This document shows positions 39,641-48,400 of a stretch of DNA of 64,000 nucleotides, piece by piece. The position numbers and the translations under genes were made by a program. Location of the stretch: positions 1-64,000 of the forward strand of contig CADBDE010000011.1 of assembly GCA_902793375.1 (NCBI GenBank), in the 5' to 3' direction. Within the stretch, counting starts at the first letter, position 1; every line of letters starts with the position of its first letter. The stretch is from an uncultured Erysipelotrichaceae bacterium (GTDB lineage Bacteria; Bacillota_I; Bacilli_A; RF39; UBA660). The notes under the pieces were generated by a model, which was not told the DNA's origin, did not search any database, and saw nothing but the letters and a program-made list of their open reading frames with translations.

Positions 39641-40778
39641 AATTTTCTCTAATATAATACAAAACTTCTTCTAGTAATTGATTAATTGTATTTATTGAAT
39701 ATTTAGATATTAATTCACTAAAATCTTTTGCATCATATTCTTTAGGAATTAATATTGGTATTATTCCAAAATTATCTCTAAGCCAAATTGCTTCTTTATA
39801 CCCAGTTCTATCATTATCCATAAAACTTATTATAGAATTTACTTTTCTTTTAGTTCTATTACATAACCAATTATATTCTTCTTCAGTAAGTCTATAAGTT
39901 TCATGGGGTATATTTACAACAGCAACATTATTTATAACATCCCCGTAAGGAATGGTATCTAAATAAGAGCCTAATGATAATCTATCTTTAGTAGATTTAG
40001 TAATGATGATATAATCATATTCTATGGGTTCGATTAGATTAATACCTTCAAGACAATTAACATTTGTAATAAATCTAACTTCTTTTTCATCTCTTCCTCT
40101 ACGGGGGAAATATAATTTTATATTACTAATACCTTTTGTATCATTTCCTAAATAATAAGCATAACATAAATCTTTTGGATTTTTATCATAAAAATATTTA
40201 GGCATAGGATTAACATTTCTATTTATATAATATTGGTCAACTGCATAAATAAAATGAGTATTGAGATAATTTAAAGAAACTCCTATATTATTCCAATAAT
40301 CTTTATCATCTTTATTCCAAGGTCTTGTAACAACTTCTATTATATTTTTTGTTTGTCTAATTGTATTTAGACTTATTTTTACTTCTCCGTTTAAATTAGT
40401 ATCTTTTTTAGTTCCATAAAACACATCGCTAAACATATAAACGATATGTTGTAAAACTAATTGAAAATCATATTTATTTGAAACATCTAAATTTCTTTTG
40501 ACAATATTTGAAATAACAGTAGCTGCACAATCAATACAATCACCCCACCAAAATCCTGCAAAATCTCTACCTTTTAATTTTCCTCGATTATCATATTTAA
40601 AACCAAAACTAGGATGTAAATCTTCTCTAAAAGGACTATTTATTAATTTACCTTTTTCTATACACCAACTAATAGTTTCTACTGGTATATTTGTGTAAGC
40701 ACTAAAAATAGCAATTTGACTTATTTTATTAAAAATAGTTTGTTTAGTAATTTGACAATTATTAACACCTCTAGCCAT
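39585..40778 (-). CDS. DnaG-like primase (TOPRIM)
   Basis: 397 aa from the ATG giving MARGVNNCQ; an upstream ATG at 40844 would start inside the terminator hairpin and add a hydrophobic leader, so I reject it. The N-terminal part resembles the primase zinc-finger region (SPFREDLHPSFGF, GDCIDCA) but with an altered ligand set. The TOPRIM part has YIIITKSTKDRLSL (Glu place changed to Lys-Ser) and FMDNDRTGY (D-x-D), followed by DAKDFSEL. It makes RNA primers. Its promoter overlaps the upstream gene's terminator. Elements at 39938 and 40094 read I-P-Y-G-D and F-P-R-R-G. Confidence 0.7.
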   Translation of the reverse strand: MARGVNNCQITKQTIFNKISQIAIFSAYTNIPVETISWCIEKGKLINSPFREDLHPSFGFKYDNRGKLKGRDFAGFWWGDCIDCAATVISNIVKRNLDVSNKYDFQLVLQHIVYMFSDVFYGTKKDTNLNGEVKISLNTIRQTKNIIEVVTRPWNKDDKDYWNNIGVSLNYLNTHFIYAVDQYYINRNVNPMPKYFYDKNPKDLCYAYYLGNDTKGISNIKLYFPRRGRDEKEVRFITNVNCLEGINLIEPIEYDYIIITKSTKDRLSLGSYLDTIPYGDVINNVAVVNIPHETYRLTEEEYNWLCNRTKRKVNSIISFMDNDRTGYKEAIWLRDNFGIIPILIPKEYDAKDFSELISKYSINTINQLLEEVLYYIRENYESDKPEWNPKEDNTIYF

Positions 40779-40795
40779 ATCAATAGTTTTAAAAT

Positions 40796-40834
40796 AAAAA
40801 AGCGTAATAAGCACAAATATAATGCTTATTACGC
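40796..40834 (-). terminator. Terminator of the SSB-like gene
   Basis: GCGTAATAAGCA (40802-40813) pairs perfectly with TGCTTATTACGC (40823-40834); on the minus strand a TTTTTT run follows. The loop contains most of the -7 box of the next promoter. Confidence 0.85.
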
Positions 40835-40845
40835 TAATAATCAAG
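40814..40845 (-). promoter_or_regulatory. Bacteroides-type promoter for the primase, embedded in a terminator
   Basis: Minus-strand CTTG (40845-40842), 20 nt, then TATATTTG (40821-40814), a match to the TTG/TAnnTTTG consensus. The -7 box sits in the loop of the SSB-like gene's terminator, 36 nt before the primase ATG. Confidence 0.65.
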
Positions 40846-40863
40846 AAATTTCAAAAATTTATT

Positions 40864-41817
40864 TTAAAATGGCAAATCACTAGCACCAACATTTTGAGGA
40901 GCAGCAGGGTTAAAAGCAACTTCTGTACCAAATCCACCAGGAGCAGTTCCCATAGGCATACTAGGAATACCTCCCATTTGTGCAGCACCAGGAGCAGCAG
41001 GAGCACCTAAATTAGGTTGTTTAGCAGCAACTTGTTGGAATCTAATAGATTCTTTAATAGGGTCAACTTTGATAGTTGGTGCTTTAGAATTGTCATATAA
41101 TTCTAAGCAACCTTCTCCAATGAATGTTGGCAATCCTAAATCACCATAATTACTATCACTTGGTTTAGAACCTACAACAGGACTCCATTCTCCTTTATTT
41201 TTAGTAAATCTAAGTAGTTTAATCCAACATTTCTTAGTAGGACCATAATAAGGATTACCATTATTGTTCATAAGAGCAACAAAATTAGTAAATACCTTAT
41301 CATAAGATGCAGCAACTACAGCTGGATCAACACTTACATAATCGCCATTATCATCAAAATCTTCAAAATCAAGACCAAGCATAAGTTCTTCTTCCTCTGT
41401 CATTTCTCTCTTGCCTTTGAGAACAAATACATCATAAATATGCTTTAACCATCTAAAGATATTATCTACTTGCCAAGCAGCTTTTCCACCAGGAATAGTA
41501 TCTACATTGCTAGGAACTACAAAGAAACTCTTTGTATAATATTTAGCAGTGCTAGGGTCAGTACCATTACTAAATGTAATATGTAAACTAGGTACTTCTA
41601 CTCCAGCAAACCATGCAAGACTACTATCATCTTTAGCAATACCTTTTCTTACTTCAAGACTTTCAATAAAACCTACAAATAATCCATTACTTGGATTTGC
41701 ATCAGTCTTTTCATCAAACTTCTTACGAGATGTAGCTCTAGTAGCATTACTAACACCTCTACGAATTTTCTTAGGTGCTGCAACAGCAGCTTGTTTTTCA
41801 TTATTTTCTGTCGACAT
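40864..41817 (-). CDS. Single-stranded DNA-binding protein candidate
   Basis: 317 aa. A globular N-terminal domain (about 1-240) is followed by a Pro/Gly/Ala-rich flexible tail (GAPAAPGAAQMGG...) ending in A-S-D-L-P-F. This is the layout and acidic aromatic tip of bacterial and phage SSBs, which use it to recruit partners. Its own terminator and its position between primase and other replication genes fit. The globular part is not a recognisable E. coli-type OB fold by eye, so the call rests mainly on tail and context. Confidence 0.6.
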   Translation of the reverse strand: MSTENNEKQAAVAAPKKIRRGVSNATRATSRKKFDEKTDANPSNGLFVGFIESLEVRKGIAKDDSSLAWFAGVEVPSLHITFSNGTDPSTAKYYTKSFFVVPSNVDTIPGGKAAWQVDNIFRWLKHIYDVFVLKGKREMTEEEELMLGLDFEDFDDNGDYVSVDPAVVAASYDKVFTNFVALMNNNGNPYYGPTKKCWIKLLRFTKNKGEWSPVVGSKPSDSNYGDLGLPTFIGEGCLELYDNSKAPTIKVDPIKESIRFQQVAAKQPNLGAPAAPGAAQMGGIPSMPMGTAPGGFGTEVAFNPAAPQNVGASDLPF

Positions 41818-41841
41818 AAAAAATAATAATTAATAGTTAAT

Positions 41842-41885
41842 AAAAATATAGCCGTAATCAGTGTTATAAACACCAACTACGGCTA
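41842..41885 (-). terminator. Terminator after the 263-aa early protein
   Basis: TAGCCGTAATCAGTGTT (41849-41865) and AACACCAACTACGGCTA (41869-41885) form a long stem with one internal mismatch; on the minus strand TATTTTTATT follows. Confidence 0.8.
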
Positions 41886-41920
41886 CACATTTTCTTGTTG
41901 GTTAATCAAAGACGAACAAT

Positions 41921-42712
41921 TTACTCAGCAGCTTCCTCAGCCTTCTCACGACCTGACTTCTCATCAGTATAATCGCCAAGAATTGCAACCTGAACATTAA
42001 CATCCTCATAACCGTTATTAACGGTAATAGTCTGAATGTCATCCAAATCTACAGAATAAGCACGATTAAACTTATCTTCACAATCACCACGCAGCTTCTT
42101 ATAAGTTGCAGAATCAGTAAAGTTAAGATTCAGTTCAGAACCAGTAAGACCAGCAGCATTAGCCAACTTAGAACCCTTATAACGGTCAACTTCGTCAGCA
42201 CTTACACAAGCAGACAGAACTTCAATCTGCTCTTCCTTAGTCTGAGCAGCTTCAATAGCAGCCTTCAATTCCTCATCGTCAGATGCCATAGCAGAAGCAT
42301 AAATTTCATCAAACTGAGTTTCAGCAATCTTCTTCTTATCTTCCTTAGTAAGACGCTCTTTAGTCTTAAGAGGAGTACCAGTCTTATCTTTCATAAGATA
42401 ACCAGCACCGATAGCCCAAACATCGAACTCATCGTGAACAGCCTTACGACCCTCATAAGTAGACAGGTCAAGACCATTAGCGTTAGCAAATGCAACAACA
42501 TCAGGATTATTAGCCTGAATAGCAGCATCAACTTCTGCGATATTGTTAATAAACATTGCATAACCACCATGCTTCAAACCAAGAGCTTTACTCAGTGGAG
42601 CAGTAACACGGAAATTACCATTAGTAGTAGTAACAATCAGCTTTGGATCAACTGCAACATTTCTCTGACCAGCGTTTACAACGCTAAAACCAAACTTAGA
42701 AAAATTCTTCAT
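41921..42712 (-). CDS. Abundant early protein, unknown
   Basis: 263 aa. The opening NFRVTAPLSKALGLKHGGYAMFI faintly resembles AbrB-like swapped-hairpin DNA-binding segments; that is only a guess. The remainder is acidic and helical with a charged E/K tail. Codon use differs from neighbours: more AAG, AAC, CTG, CGT and a clearly higher GC content, typical of highly expressed genes or recent acquisition. It has its own terminator. A DNA-organising role is possible but unproved. Confidence 0.5.
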   Translation of the reverse strand: MKNFSKFGFSVVNAGQRNVAVDPKLIVTTTNGNFRVTAPLSKALGLKHGGYAMFINNIAEVDAAIQANNPDVVAFANANGLDLSTYEGRKAVHDEFDVWAIGAGYLMKDKTGTPLKTKERLTKEDKKKIAETQFDEIYASAMASDDEELKAAIEAAQTKEEQIEVLSACVSADEVDRYKGSKLANAAGLTGSELNLNFTDSATYKKLRGDCEDKFNRAYSVDLDDIQTITVNNGYEDVNVQVAILGDYTDEKSGREKAEEAAE

Positions 42713-42763
42713 AACTTTATAAAATTAAAAAGGGTTAATAATATGACCATAATGGTCGTTAAT

Positions 42764-43669
42764 TTAATCAATTTGTTCATAATCGGCATCACTTATAGGA
42801 ATATGATTAATGTGTTTAAGTTCTTCCACAGTATATAGTCCCATAAGTAAATCATCTGCAATATCTCTAGCACCATACATAAAAGCTCTATTTTGCAGCA
42901 TTATTCTAAGATACTTAACATAAGTTTCTTTAGTTAATAATCCAGCAGCAACAGCTTCACTATATAGAAACTTTCCTATTGCAGTAACATCTCTATCGCC
43001 GACTTTACGATAGAAACGATAACTTGATACATAATCAATAGGTACAGCAGGAACTCTATATATAGGTATTTTCTTTTCAGCTATAAGTTTTTTAGCTTCT
43101 TCAGCATTGGCGGCAATAGCATAATTAGCATTTAGCATATAATCTTTATATAAATTACCATTCCAATCTTTAAAATACCTAACAGGATAAATGTAAATTC
43201 CATCGGGATTACTTTTAGCTTTTTCTTTAGCTTCACTTACAGATTTACATTTAACACAATCAATAGGCAATATTGCCTCGCTATAAACATTATTACCATC
43301 TGTATATTCATACAGAGGGCGATAATCTTCAACACAATCCCAGCTCACCCTACCTTTGATAAGTAATGCTTTAGCAATGTGAACATCAGTACCAGGTTTT
43401 CCACCAATACTATACATATGTTCAGCACAAGCACTAAAAGGAAGATTAAGTTCTTGTGCTTTAAACATAATTGCAAGTCCTTCTTCTACAGTTTTATAAT
43501 TTCCCTTACCACTTTTAAGATAATTAGTAAGAAAAACTTTAGCTTTAGCAATACCTGCATCACTAAATAAATCTATAGTATTGACAGAAGAAACAAGACT
43601 AATGTCATCTTTCTTTTCAATAGTAGCTACATCAGTAGCTTTTCCAGTTTCATTGTTCATCTTTGTCAA
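42764..43669 (-). CDS. RecT-like single-strand annealing protein candidate
   Basis: 301 aa. The block GLAIMFKAQELNLPF...MYSIGGKPGTDVHIAKALL matches the RecT-family 'A-x-E-L-G-L-P-P...Y-x-I-x-G-K-P-x-x-S' core, and the C-terminal NRAFMYGARDIADDLLMGLYTVEEL matches the usual family end. It would anneal homologous strands, together with the PD-(D/E)XK nuclease encoded on the other strand. A strong Bacteroides promoter lies 23 nt upstream. Confidence 0.6.
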   Translation of the reverse strand: MTKMNNETGKATDVATIEKKDDISLVSSVNTIDLFSDAGIAKAKVFLTNYLKSGKGNYKTVEEGLAIMFKAQELNLPFSACAEHMYSIGGKPGTDVHIAKALLIKGRVSWDCVEDYRPLYEYTDGNNVYSEAILPIDCVKCKSVSEAKEKAKSNPDGIYIYPVRYFKDWNGNLYKDYMLNANYAIAANAEEAKKLIAEKKIPIYRVPAVPIDYVSSYRFYRKVGDRDVTAIGKFLYSEAVAAGLLTKETYVKYLRIMLQNRAFMYGARDIADDLLMGLYTVEELKHINHIPISDADYEQID

Positions 43670-43691
43670 AGGTCACTTATTAATTACACTG

Positions 43692-43722
43692 CAAATATAC
43701 AAAATTTAGTTTATATACCAAA
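43692..43722 (-). promoter_or_regulatory. Bacteroides-type promoter for the RecT-like gene
   Basis: Minus-strand TTTG (43722-43719), exactly 19 nt, then TATATTTG (43699-43692). It is the cleanest consensus promoter in the window, 23 nt before the start codon and after the stop of the SF2-like gene. Confidence 0.85.
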
Positions 43723-43757
43723 ACTTTTAAAGAAAAAATTATCTGCTATATTAAAAT

Positions 43758-45095
43758 TTATTTAAATGTACTCCTAATTTTATTTATTTCTTTTTCCTCA
43801 ATAGTTTTAGCTGTATATAATGTGAAAATTTGTATCTCACTGCTATTTGGTACTACATCAGAAAATCTATTTTTAAAATCTTCAAATGTCATAGACGGAG
43901 AAGTAAATATAATAGCATCAATAGCACAAGCTAATTTATTTGAAGAAGTATTTTTAATAGATAAAATATCTATTTTACCGCTAGTAAAAATATTAAATCT
44001 TTTAAGATTATCAGTAGAAATATATTTAGTACCTACAATTTTTATAGCACCTTTTTTAAGTCCAGTTTTATAAGTAACAGGTCTACCATAATCATCAAGT
44101 AATTTCATATTAGGAATACAATCATGATAATTACCACAGAATGTAAAATATTTACTAGACCAATTAGCAGTAACATATTCAGAAACTTTATAAGCAAATT
44201 CTCCTCTTTTACTACAAATTATTATTTTCTTATTTCTAGCTTCTATTTTTTCTAAAATATCAACAATAGTTTTTAATTTTTCATCATTATCAGTAGCAAG
44301 TTTAGATCTTTCTCTAATAATATCATAACAAGTATGTGCTCTTTGCTCAAGTATAGTTGGATTAAATGCATTATCTATTTCTGCATTAAAAGGAATTGTC
44401 ATATCAAGATGTTCACTCCAACCATTATCATAAGCTATTTGTTCAATAAAACTTTTAGCAGATATATTTCCTTTTCCTTGTCTAGCATATTCTATATTAT
44501 CAAAATTTCCAAATATTTGAATAGTATCAGAAATATAATTACTATATTTATCATATTTTTCTCGTAGTTCATCATTGGCAAATTCAACAGCTATGTCTTC
44601 TTCCTTTACGGGGGTTATATTAATTAAGTTCTTAACATCTGTAGCATCTATAGTATTTACCGCAGGAAGATTTTTATAAATTTTACCAAGTTGTTCAATA
44701 GGAATATTAATCTTATTTAACAGCATTAATTTAAACTGAGCATTAGCAAATATAGTTTCAATTTCAGAACACCATTCATTCTTACCTTGAGCTATAACAA
44801 TATCATAATGATATTTCCATTTAGAAACAATATAAGAAAAAGTAATAATACTTAATGTTTGATAAACTAAATTTTCATTTTTTACAGCATTTAAAATTAA
44901 ACTTCTTTTTGATATATCATCGACCACTATAAGTATTTTAATTTTATTATTTTTAGCGGTCATTCTTTTGAGCAAATTTACAATAAGTTCAATATAATCA
45001 AGAGGTGGAACACAGGTAACAACACCTTTACCTTTATTATCTAAACCCCAACGATTAATGATTTTATCATAAGAAACTTCTAATATCTTTTTCAT
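43758..45095 (-). CDS. SF2/SNF2-like helicase protein, Walker A apparently lost
   Basis: 445 aa. Its two-lobe layout looks like SF2: lobe 1 with strands KILIVVDD and YDIVIAQGKNEW (place of the DExx box), lobe 2 with KIIICSKRGEF and AIDAIIFTSPSMTFEDFKNRFSD, resembling motif VI context. I find no GxGKT/S Walker A and no DExx, so ATPase activity is doubtful. crAss-like phages usually carry an active SNF2 helicase here. It shares one base (TAATG) with the polymerase stop. One element (44601) reads I-T-P-V-K. Confidence 0.5.
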   Translation of the reverse strand: MKKILEVSYDKIINRWGLDNKGKGVVTCVPPLDYIELIVNLLKRMTAKNNKIKILIVVDDISKRSLILNAVKNENLVYQTLSIITFSYIVSKWKYHYDIVIAQGKNEWCSEIETIFANAQFKLMLLNKINIPIEQLGKIYKNLPAVNTIDATDVKNLINITPVKEEDIAVEFANDELREKYDKYSNYISDTIQIFGNFDNIEYARQGKGNISAKSFIEQIAYDNGWSEHLDMTIPFNAEIDNAFNPTILEQRAHTCYDIIRERSKLATDNDEKLKTIVDILEKIEARNKKIIICSKRGEFAYKVSEYVTANWSSKYFTFCGNYHDCIPNMKLLDDYGRPVTYKTGLKKGAIKIVGTKYISTDNLKRFNIFTSGKIDILSIKNTSSNKLACAIDAIIFTSPSMTFEDFKNRFSDVVPNSSEIQIFTLYTAKTIEEKEINKIRSTFK

Positions 45096-46145
45096 TAGAA
45101 TAATGTATTAAAAGATTCTGAATATTTCTTAATCTTACTCTTGCCTTTACCTTTAGGAGTAATACCAAGTTTAATAGGATTAATTATTTTCATACATTCA
45201 AGATAATAATATTTATAATTAATATCTCTTAGTTCTATAGGTTTATCATCTAAAGTATTTAATATTGTTACTACTTGATTAGCTGCTAAATTAGATTTTG
45301 ATACACTTTCATAAGCATCAACATCATTATTTACTTTAAATAAACATACACCATGATTAGAAATATAATATCTAACATATCGTTGATATTCTTCTCTAAC
45401 TATTCCTTCGTTTGTAGCATATTCTATTTCTACATGAAATTGTCTGCCTACATTTTGTGTTTTACAAAAATCAAGAATATTTGTAGCAGATTGTAAAGTT
45501 TTCATTATAGGAACATTATTCAAAAAGAACTCTTTAACAGCTTCTGCTACAATAGGCATATCATAACCTTTACTTAAATCTATAGCATACATTAAAGGAT
45601 TTAATGCACCTTTAGTTTCTAATTCAAGTTTATTTACACCTTTTTTACTAACTCTAAATTGACTTAAATAATTATTTACATCTCTAGAAATAAGACATTC
45701 ATAATAATCTGTATCAAATTTAAGTTTAGTTATTTTTTCCCAATTTTCTTTAATAACATTATATTTCTCAATATCTCGTTTATAAAGTTTAACAACAATA
45801 CCATCTGTATTAGCACTAAGAACATGTATTCCGTTTAACTCTAACTCTTCAATTAACATTAAAATCATTAATTGACCGTTAATAGTTACTTTAAGAACTG
45901 CAAGTCTGTCATAAATATCTCCATATTCAAAACCTAATTTTCCATATATAGAATTAATGACAATTTTTAGCACTAATGCAAGAATATCTTTAGGAATACC
46001 TTCATATGTATCTTCATCCCAATGTTTAACTTTAATACGAGTTTGTCGCATCCAATCAATACAATTACAAAATGCAGATGCATTCATATGCTCAGGTGCA
46101 ACACGATGCATAGCCATAATACTAGGATACATAGCCACATCTTGT
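45095..46145 (-). CDS. Family B DNA polymerase, exon 2 (polymerase domain)
   Basis: The exon begins after the group I intron and continues VAMYPSIM (motif A, with the palm Asp just before), KIVINSIYGKLGFEYGD (motif B, Kx3NSxYG) and SANTDGIVVK (motif C, with N-T-D in place of D-T-D). About 350 aa of palm and thumb remain. This enzyme replicates the phage genome. The open frame alone could start only at a GTG within motif A, so it must be joined to exon 1 by splicing. Its stop shares a base with the next gene's ATG. Confidence 0.85.
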
Positions 46146-46165
46146 CCTACAACTTTCGCTGTAGA

Positions 46166-46885
46166 TTAGACTATATCTTTAAATTTATAATTTCTTCTTT
46201 TTTCAAAACCATCAATCACAATATTATTATTTTCATCAACATATCTCCAAATACAACTATATGCAGAAGCTTTACTACCATTACAAACACCACGTATTGG
46301 TTGTATTTTATAAGTAGGATTTTCAGCAATTATATCTTTCCAATTATCATATATTTTAATAAGGTGCATATGTTTGTCAAATTGAGCAAATCTATTTGCA
46401 CATCTTTTGGACATTTTATCTCTATATTCTTTAGTTTTATGAGAATCTTTTGAAACTTTTTTGTGCATTTCTCTTAATTCTTCTGTAATAAAATATCCAC
46501 TTATTTTTTCATTATATATATTATCAATACCTTTTTTTATTTGATATTCTTTTTCTTTTAAAAGAAGATTTGAATTTGTTTCTTCCAAACAATTAACCTC
46601 AAAACCATCAAACCCATATATATTATAATCTTCTTGTAATTTTTTATTTCTATGTTTATTTAAACGAAGTTCACTAAAATGTTTTTGAACTCTATGTGCT
46701 ATATTAGAACTTGCTCCAATATATACTTTCTGAGTTTCTTTACATTTTATTTCATAAATACCAGAAATAAATAATTTAGAAAATGTACCATAAGGAATAG
46801 TTTGATTAGATCTAATATCTCCATAACCTTTTCTAATATTGTTACTCTTTTTCTCAATATTAGGTTTAAAATTAAAATGTACCAT
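46166..46885 (-). CDS. GIY-YIG intron homing endonuclease
   Basis: 239 aa. GIY at 42-44, YIG at 55-57 and catalytic Arg at 65 in the order typical of GIY-YIG nucleases, then a linker, and a C-terminal DNA-binding part (DKHMHLIKIYDNWKDI, then RGVCNGSKASAYSCIWRY) of NUMOD/IENR1 type. It would cut intronless polymerase alleles to spread the intron. Its stop overlaps the P7 3' strand, as seen in compact phage introns. It has its own Bacteroides-type promoter within the intron. Confidence 0.9.
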   Translation of the reverse strand: MVHFNFKPNIEKKSNNIRKGYGDIRSNQTIPYGTFSKLFISGIYEIKCKETQKVYIGASSNIAHRVQKHFSELRLNKHRNKKLQEDYNIYGFDGFEVNCLEETNSNLLLKEKEYQIKKGIDNIYNEKISGYFITEELREMHKKVSKDSHKTKEYRDKMSKRCANRFAQFDKHMHLIKIYDNWKDIIAENPTYKIQPIRGVCNGSKASAYSCIWRYVDENNNIVIDGFEKRRNYKFKDIV

Positions 46886-46916
46886 AATAACTTTATATTT
46901 AAAAATTATAACGATA

Positions 46917-46948
46917 CAAAGATAGTTGGATTTTTGGATATAAACAAA
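46917..46948 (-). promoter_or_regulatory. Promoter inside the intron for the homing endonuclease
   Basis: Minus-strand TTTG (46948-46945), 20 nt, then TATCTTTG (46924-46917), matching TTTG-N19/20-TAnnTTTG, 31 nt before the endonuclease ATG. It would allow expression independent of the spliced polymerase transcript. Confidence 0.7.
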
Positions 46949-47183
46949 TTTTCATTATAAATTTATCTCCCATTTCGCAAAATTATTGATAAGATAATTT
47001 CACTACGATTTTCATCTAGTCGTTGAACCTTACTTACAATGTAAGTCTTGGCTGCGGATTGTCCAATATTAACTCTTGTTACTATACCTTCTGCGTTACC
47101 AGTTGCCATATTATTAAAATATTTAGTAAGTTAATCTCTAAGGATTTTCCCGCAATTAAGGAGATTACGACACAAATAATTTT

Positions 47184-48399
47184 ATGTCGGCATGGATATA
47201 AGCAAAGTCATCATCATTTTCGAGTACCCCCGTAGGAGAATCTATCCATTTTCCTCTATTGCTAGACCATAGTTCTACTGGATTATAATTTCTTTACTAA
47301 AAGCATCTTTAGAAGTTCTATAAATAATAACTTTTTTCATTTCTTCAAGCATATCTTGAAGTTCTTTAGTTTTAAAACTAATAAAAGGAAATATAACTCT
47401 TTTAAAAGCCATAGCAGTTCTTTCAGTCTTTTGACCTCTCCATTGTTCTGGCTGAAGTCCACTAAATTTAGAATAAAATTTAGTAAATAGAATATCTGCC
47501 ATATTACTTCTAGAAGAATTTAATACATTTACTCCATAAGCATTAGAAATATTATATCTAGACTTTATTTCATCAGAATATAATCTTACTATTTCACAAA
47601 CAATAAATACATCATTTTTATTATAATGCATCATATCTGGAATATATTCTGGAAGAATACATCTATCCCATTTATCAATAAGATTATTTACTTGTTCTAA
47701 TCTAAGTCCTTTAGTAGAGCCTTCATTATAATATTTATAATATTCTTCTTCATTAATAGGAGGCATTTCATACTCTAATAATTCATACCATTGTAAATTA
47801 ATAGAGGTTTGTTTTAAACCTTTAGGAACACCTATTCTATTACCTTCTTTATCTACAATAGTGCTTGCTTTATCAAGATGAAATATTCTCATAACATCTA
47901 TACCTTGATATGGCAGATTATATTTCTTTAGACTATTTAGATAAAAATCATTTTTACCAAAACTTCTATCATTTTGACTACTAATAATTAATTTACTAGT
48001 ATCATATAGTTTTAATAATAATTCTTTAGTACTAGTTACTCTTTTATAATTGACAAGAAATGCAGCAATCATAAGATTATCATAATTATATGAATTATAT
48101 CCATATAAATCAAATCTTACTTTTAATACATCATTATCAATTATAGGAGAACATTTATTTATAAAATCAACTAAAGGTAAAAGTTGACTATCATCAGTAT
48201 CAGTGATATAAAATTGCCAACATTTTACAGTAGCAAGTCTTCTTTTAATTTCTTCTACACTAATACATTGTACTAAAGGTACAGGTTTTCCATTCTTAAC
48301 ACAATCAGCAAATACTTTAAGATAATCATTGATAGAAATAAATGTAATACTAAAGAAATTTTTTAAAACTTCAACATCAAATCCTATACAATGTATCAT
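47184..48399 (-). CDS. Family B DNA polymerase, exon 1 (exonuclease domain), with a frame break
   Basis: The open frame 48399-47275 (374 aa) holds the 3'-5' exonuclease motifs: FDVEVLKN (Exo I, D-x-E), YGYNSYNYDNLM (Exo II) and HYNKNDVFIV (Exo III), and ends SKEII-IQ-stop. In the -1 frame, coding continues from about 47290 to the intron (ELWSSNRGKWIDSPTG, then DDDFAYIHAD), matching the family segment just before motif A. So a -1 shift, or an indel error, is needed between 47275 and 47296. An element (47226-47240) lies within the shifted part. The upstream helicase gene ends 1 nt away. Confidence 0.75.
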
Positions 48400-48400
48400 A

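Larger units (their letters stand above)
46146..47183 (-). ncRNA. Group I self-splicing intron in the DNA polymerase gene
   Basis: Minus-strand core elements are readable in order: P1 CGACAT/GTGTCG ending in a U-G pair (splice site after T at 47184), the P4-side TTGCGGGAAAATCC (47155-47142), GGACAATCCGCAGCCAAG (47064-47047), AAGGTTCAACGACTA (47031-47017, P7 5' strand), then after the endonuclease ORF AGATATAGTC (46178-46169, P7 3' strand) and a CTACA...TGTAG P9 hairpin. The 3' splice site is likely after GG at 46146. With these sites the exons join in frame (H-A-D-I-Q-D-V-A-M-Y-P-S). Exact boundaries are provisional. Confidence 0.85.

Noticed and set aside
39585-40844. Longer primase starting at ATG 40844
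   Set aside because: This start lies inside the terminator and upstream of the promoter's transcript start, and adds a hydrophobic leader unlike a primase.
42730-42763. Terminator at the GACCATTATGGTC palindrome
   Set aside because: Short stem far from the U-rich run; not convincing beside the clear terminators elsewhere.
46970-47115. Short frame starting MATGNAEGIV within the intron
   Set aside because: It runs through the conserved group I core; constraint there is on RNA.
47220-47280. Stop-codon recoding (TAG as Gln) to extend polymerase exon 1
   Set aside because: Reading through TAG in frame 0 gives a non-polymerase sequence with another stop; other genes use TAG as a normal stop.
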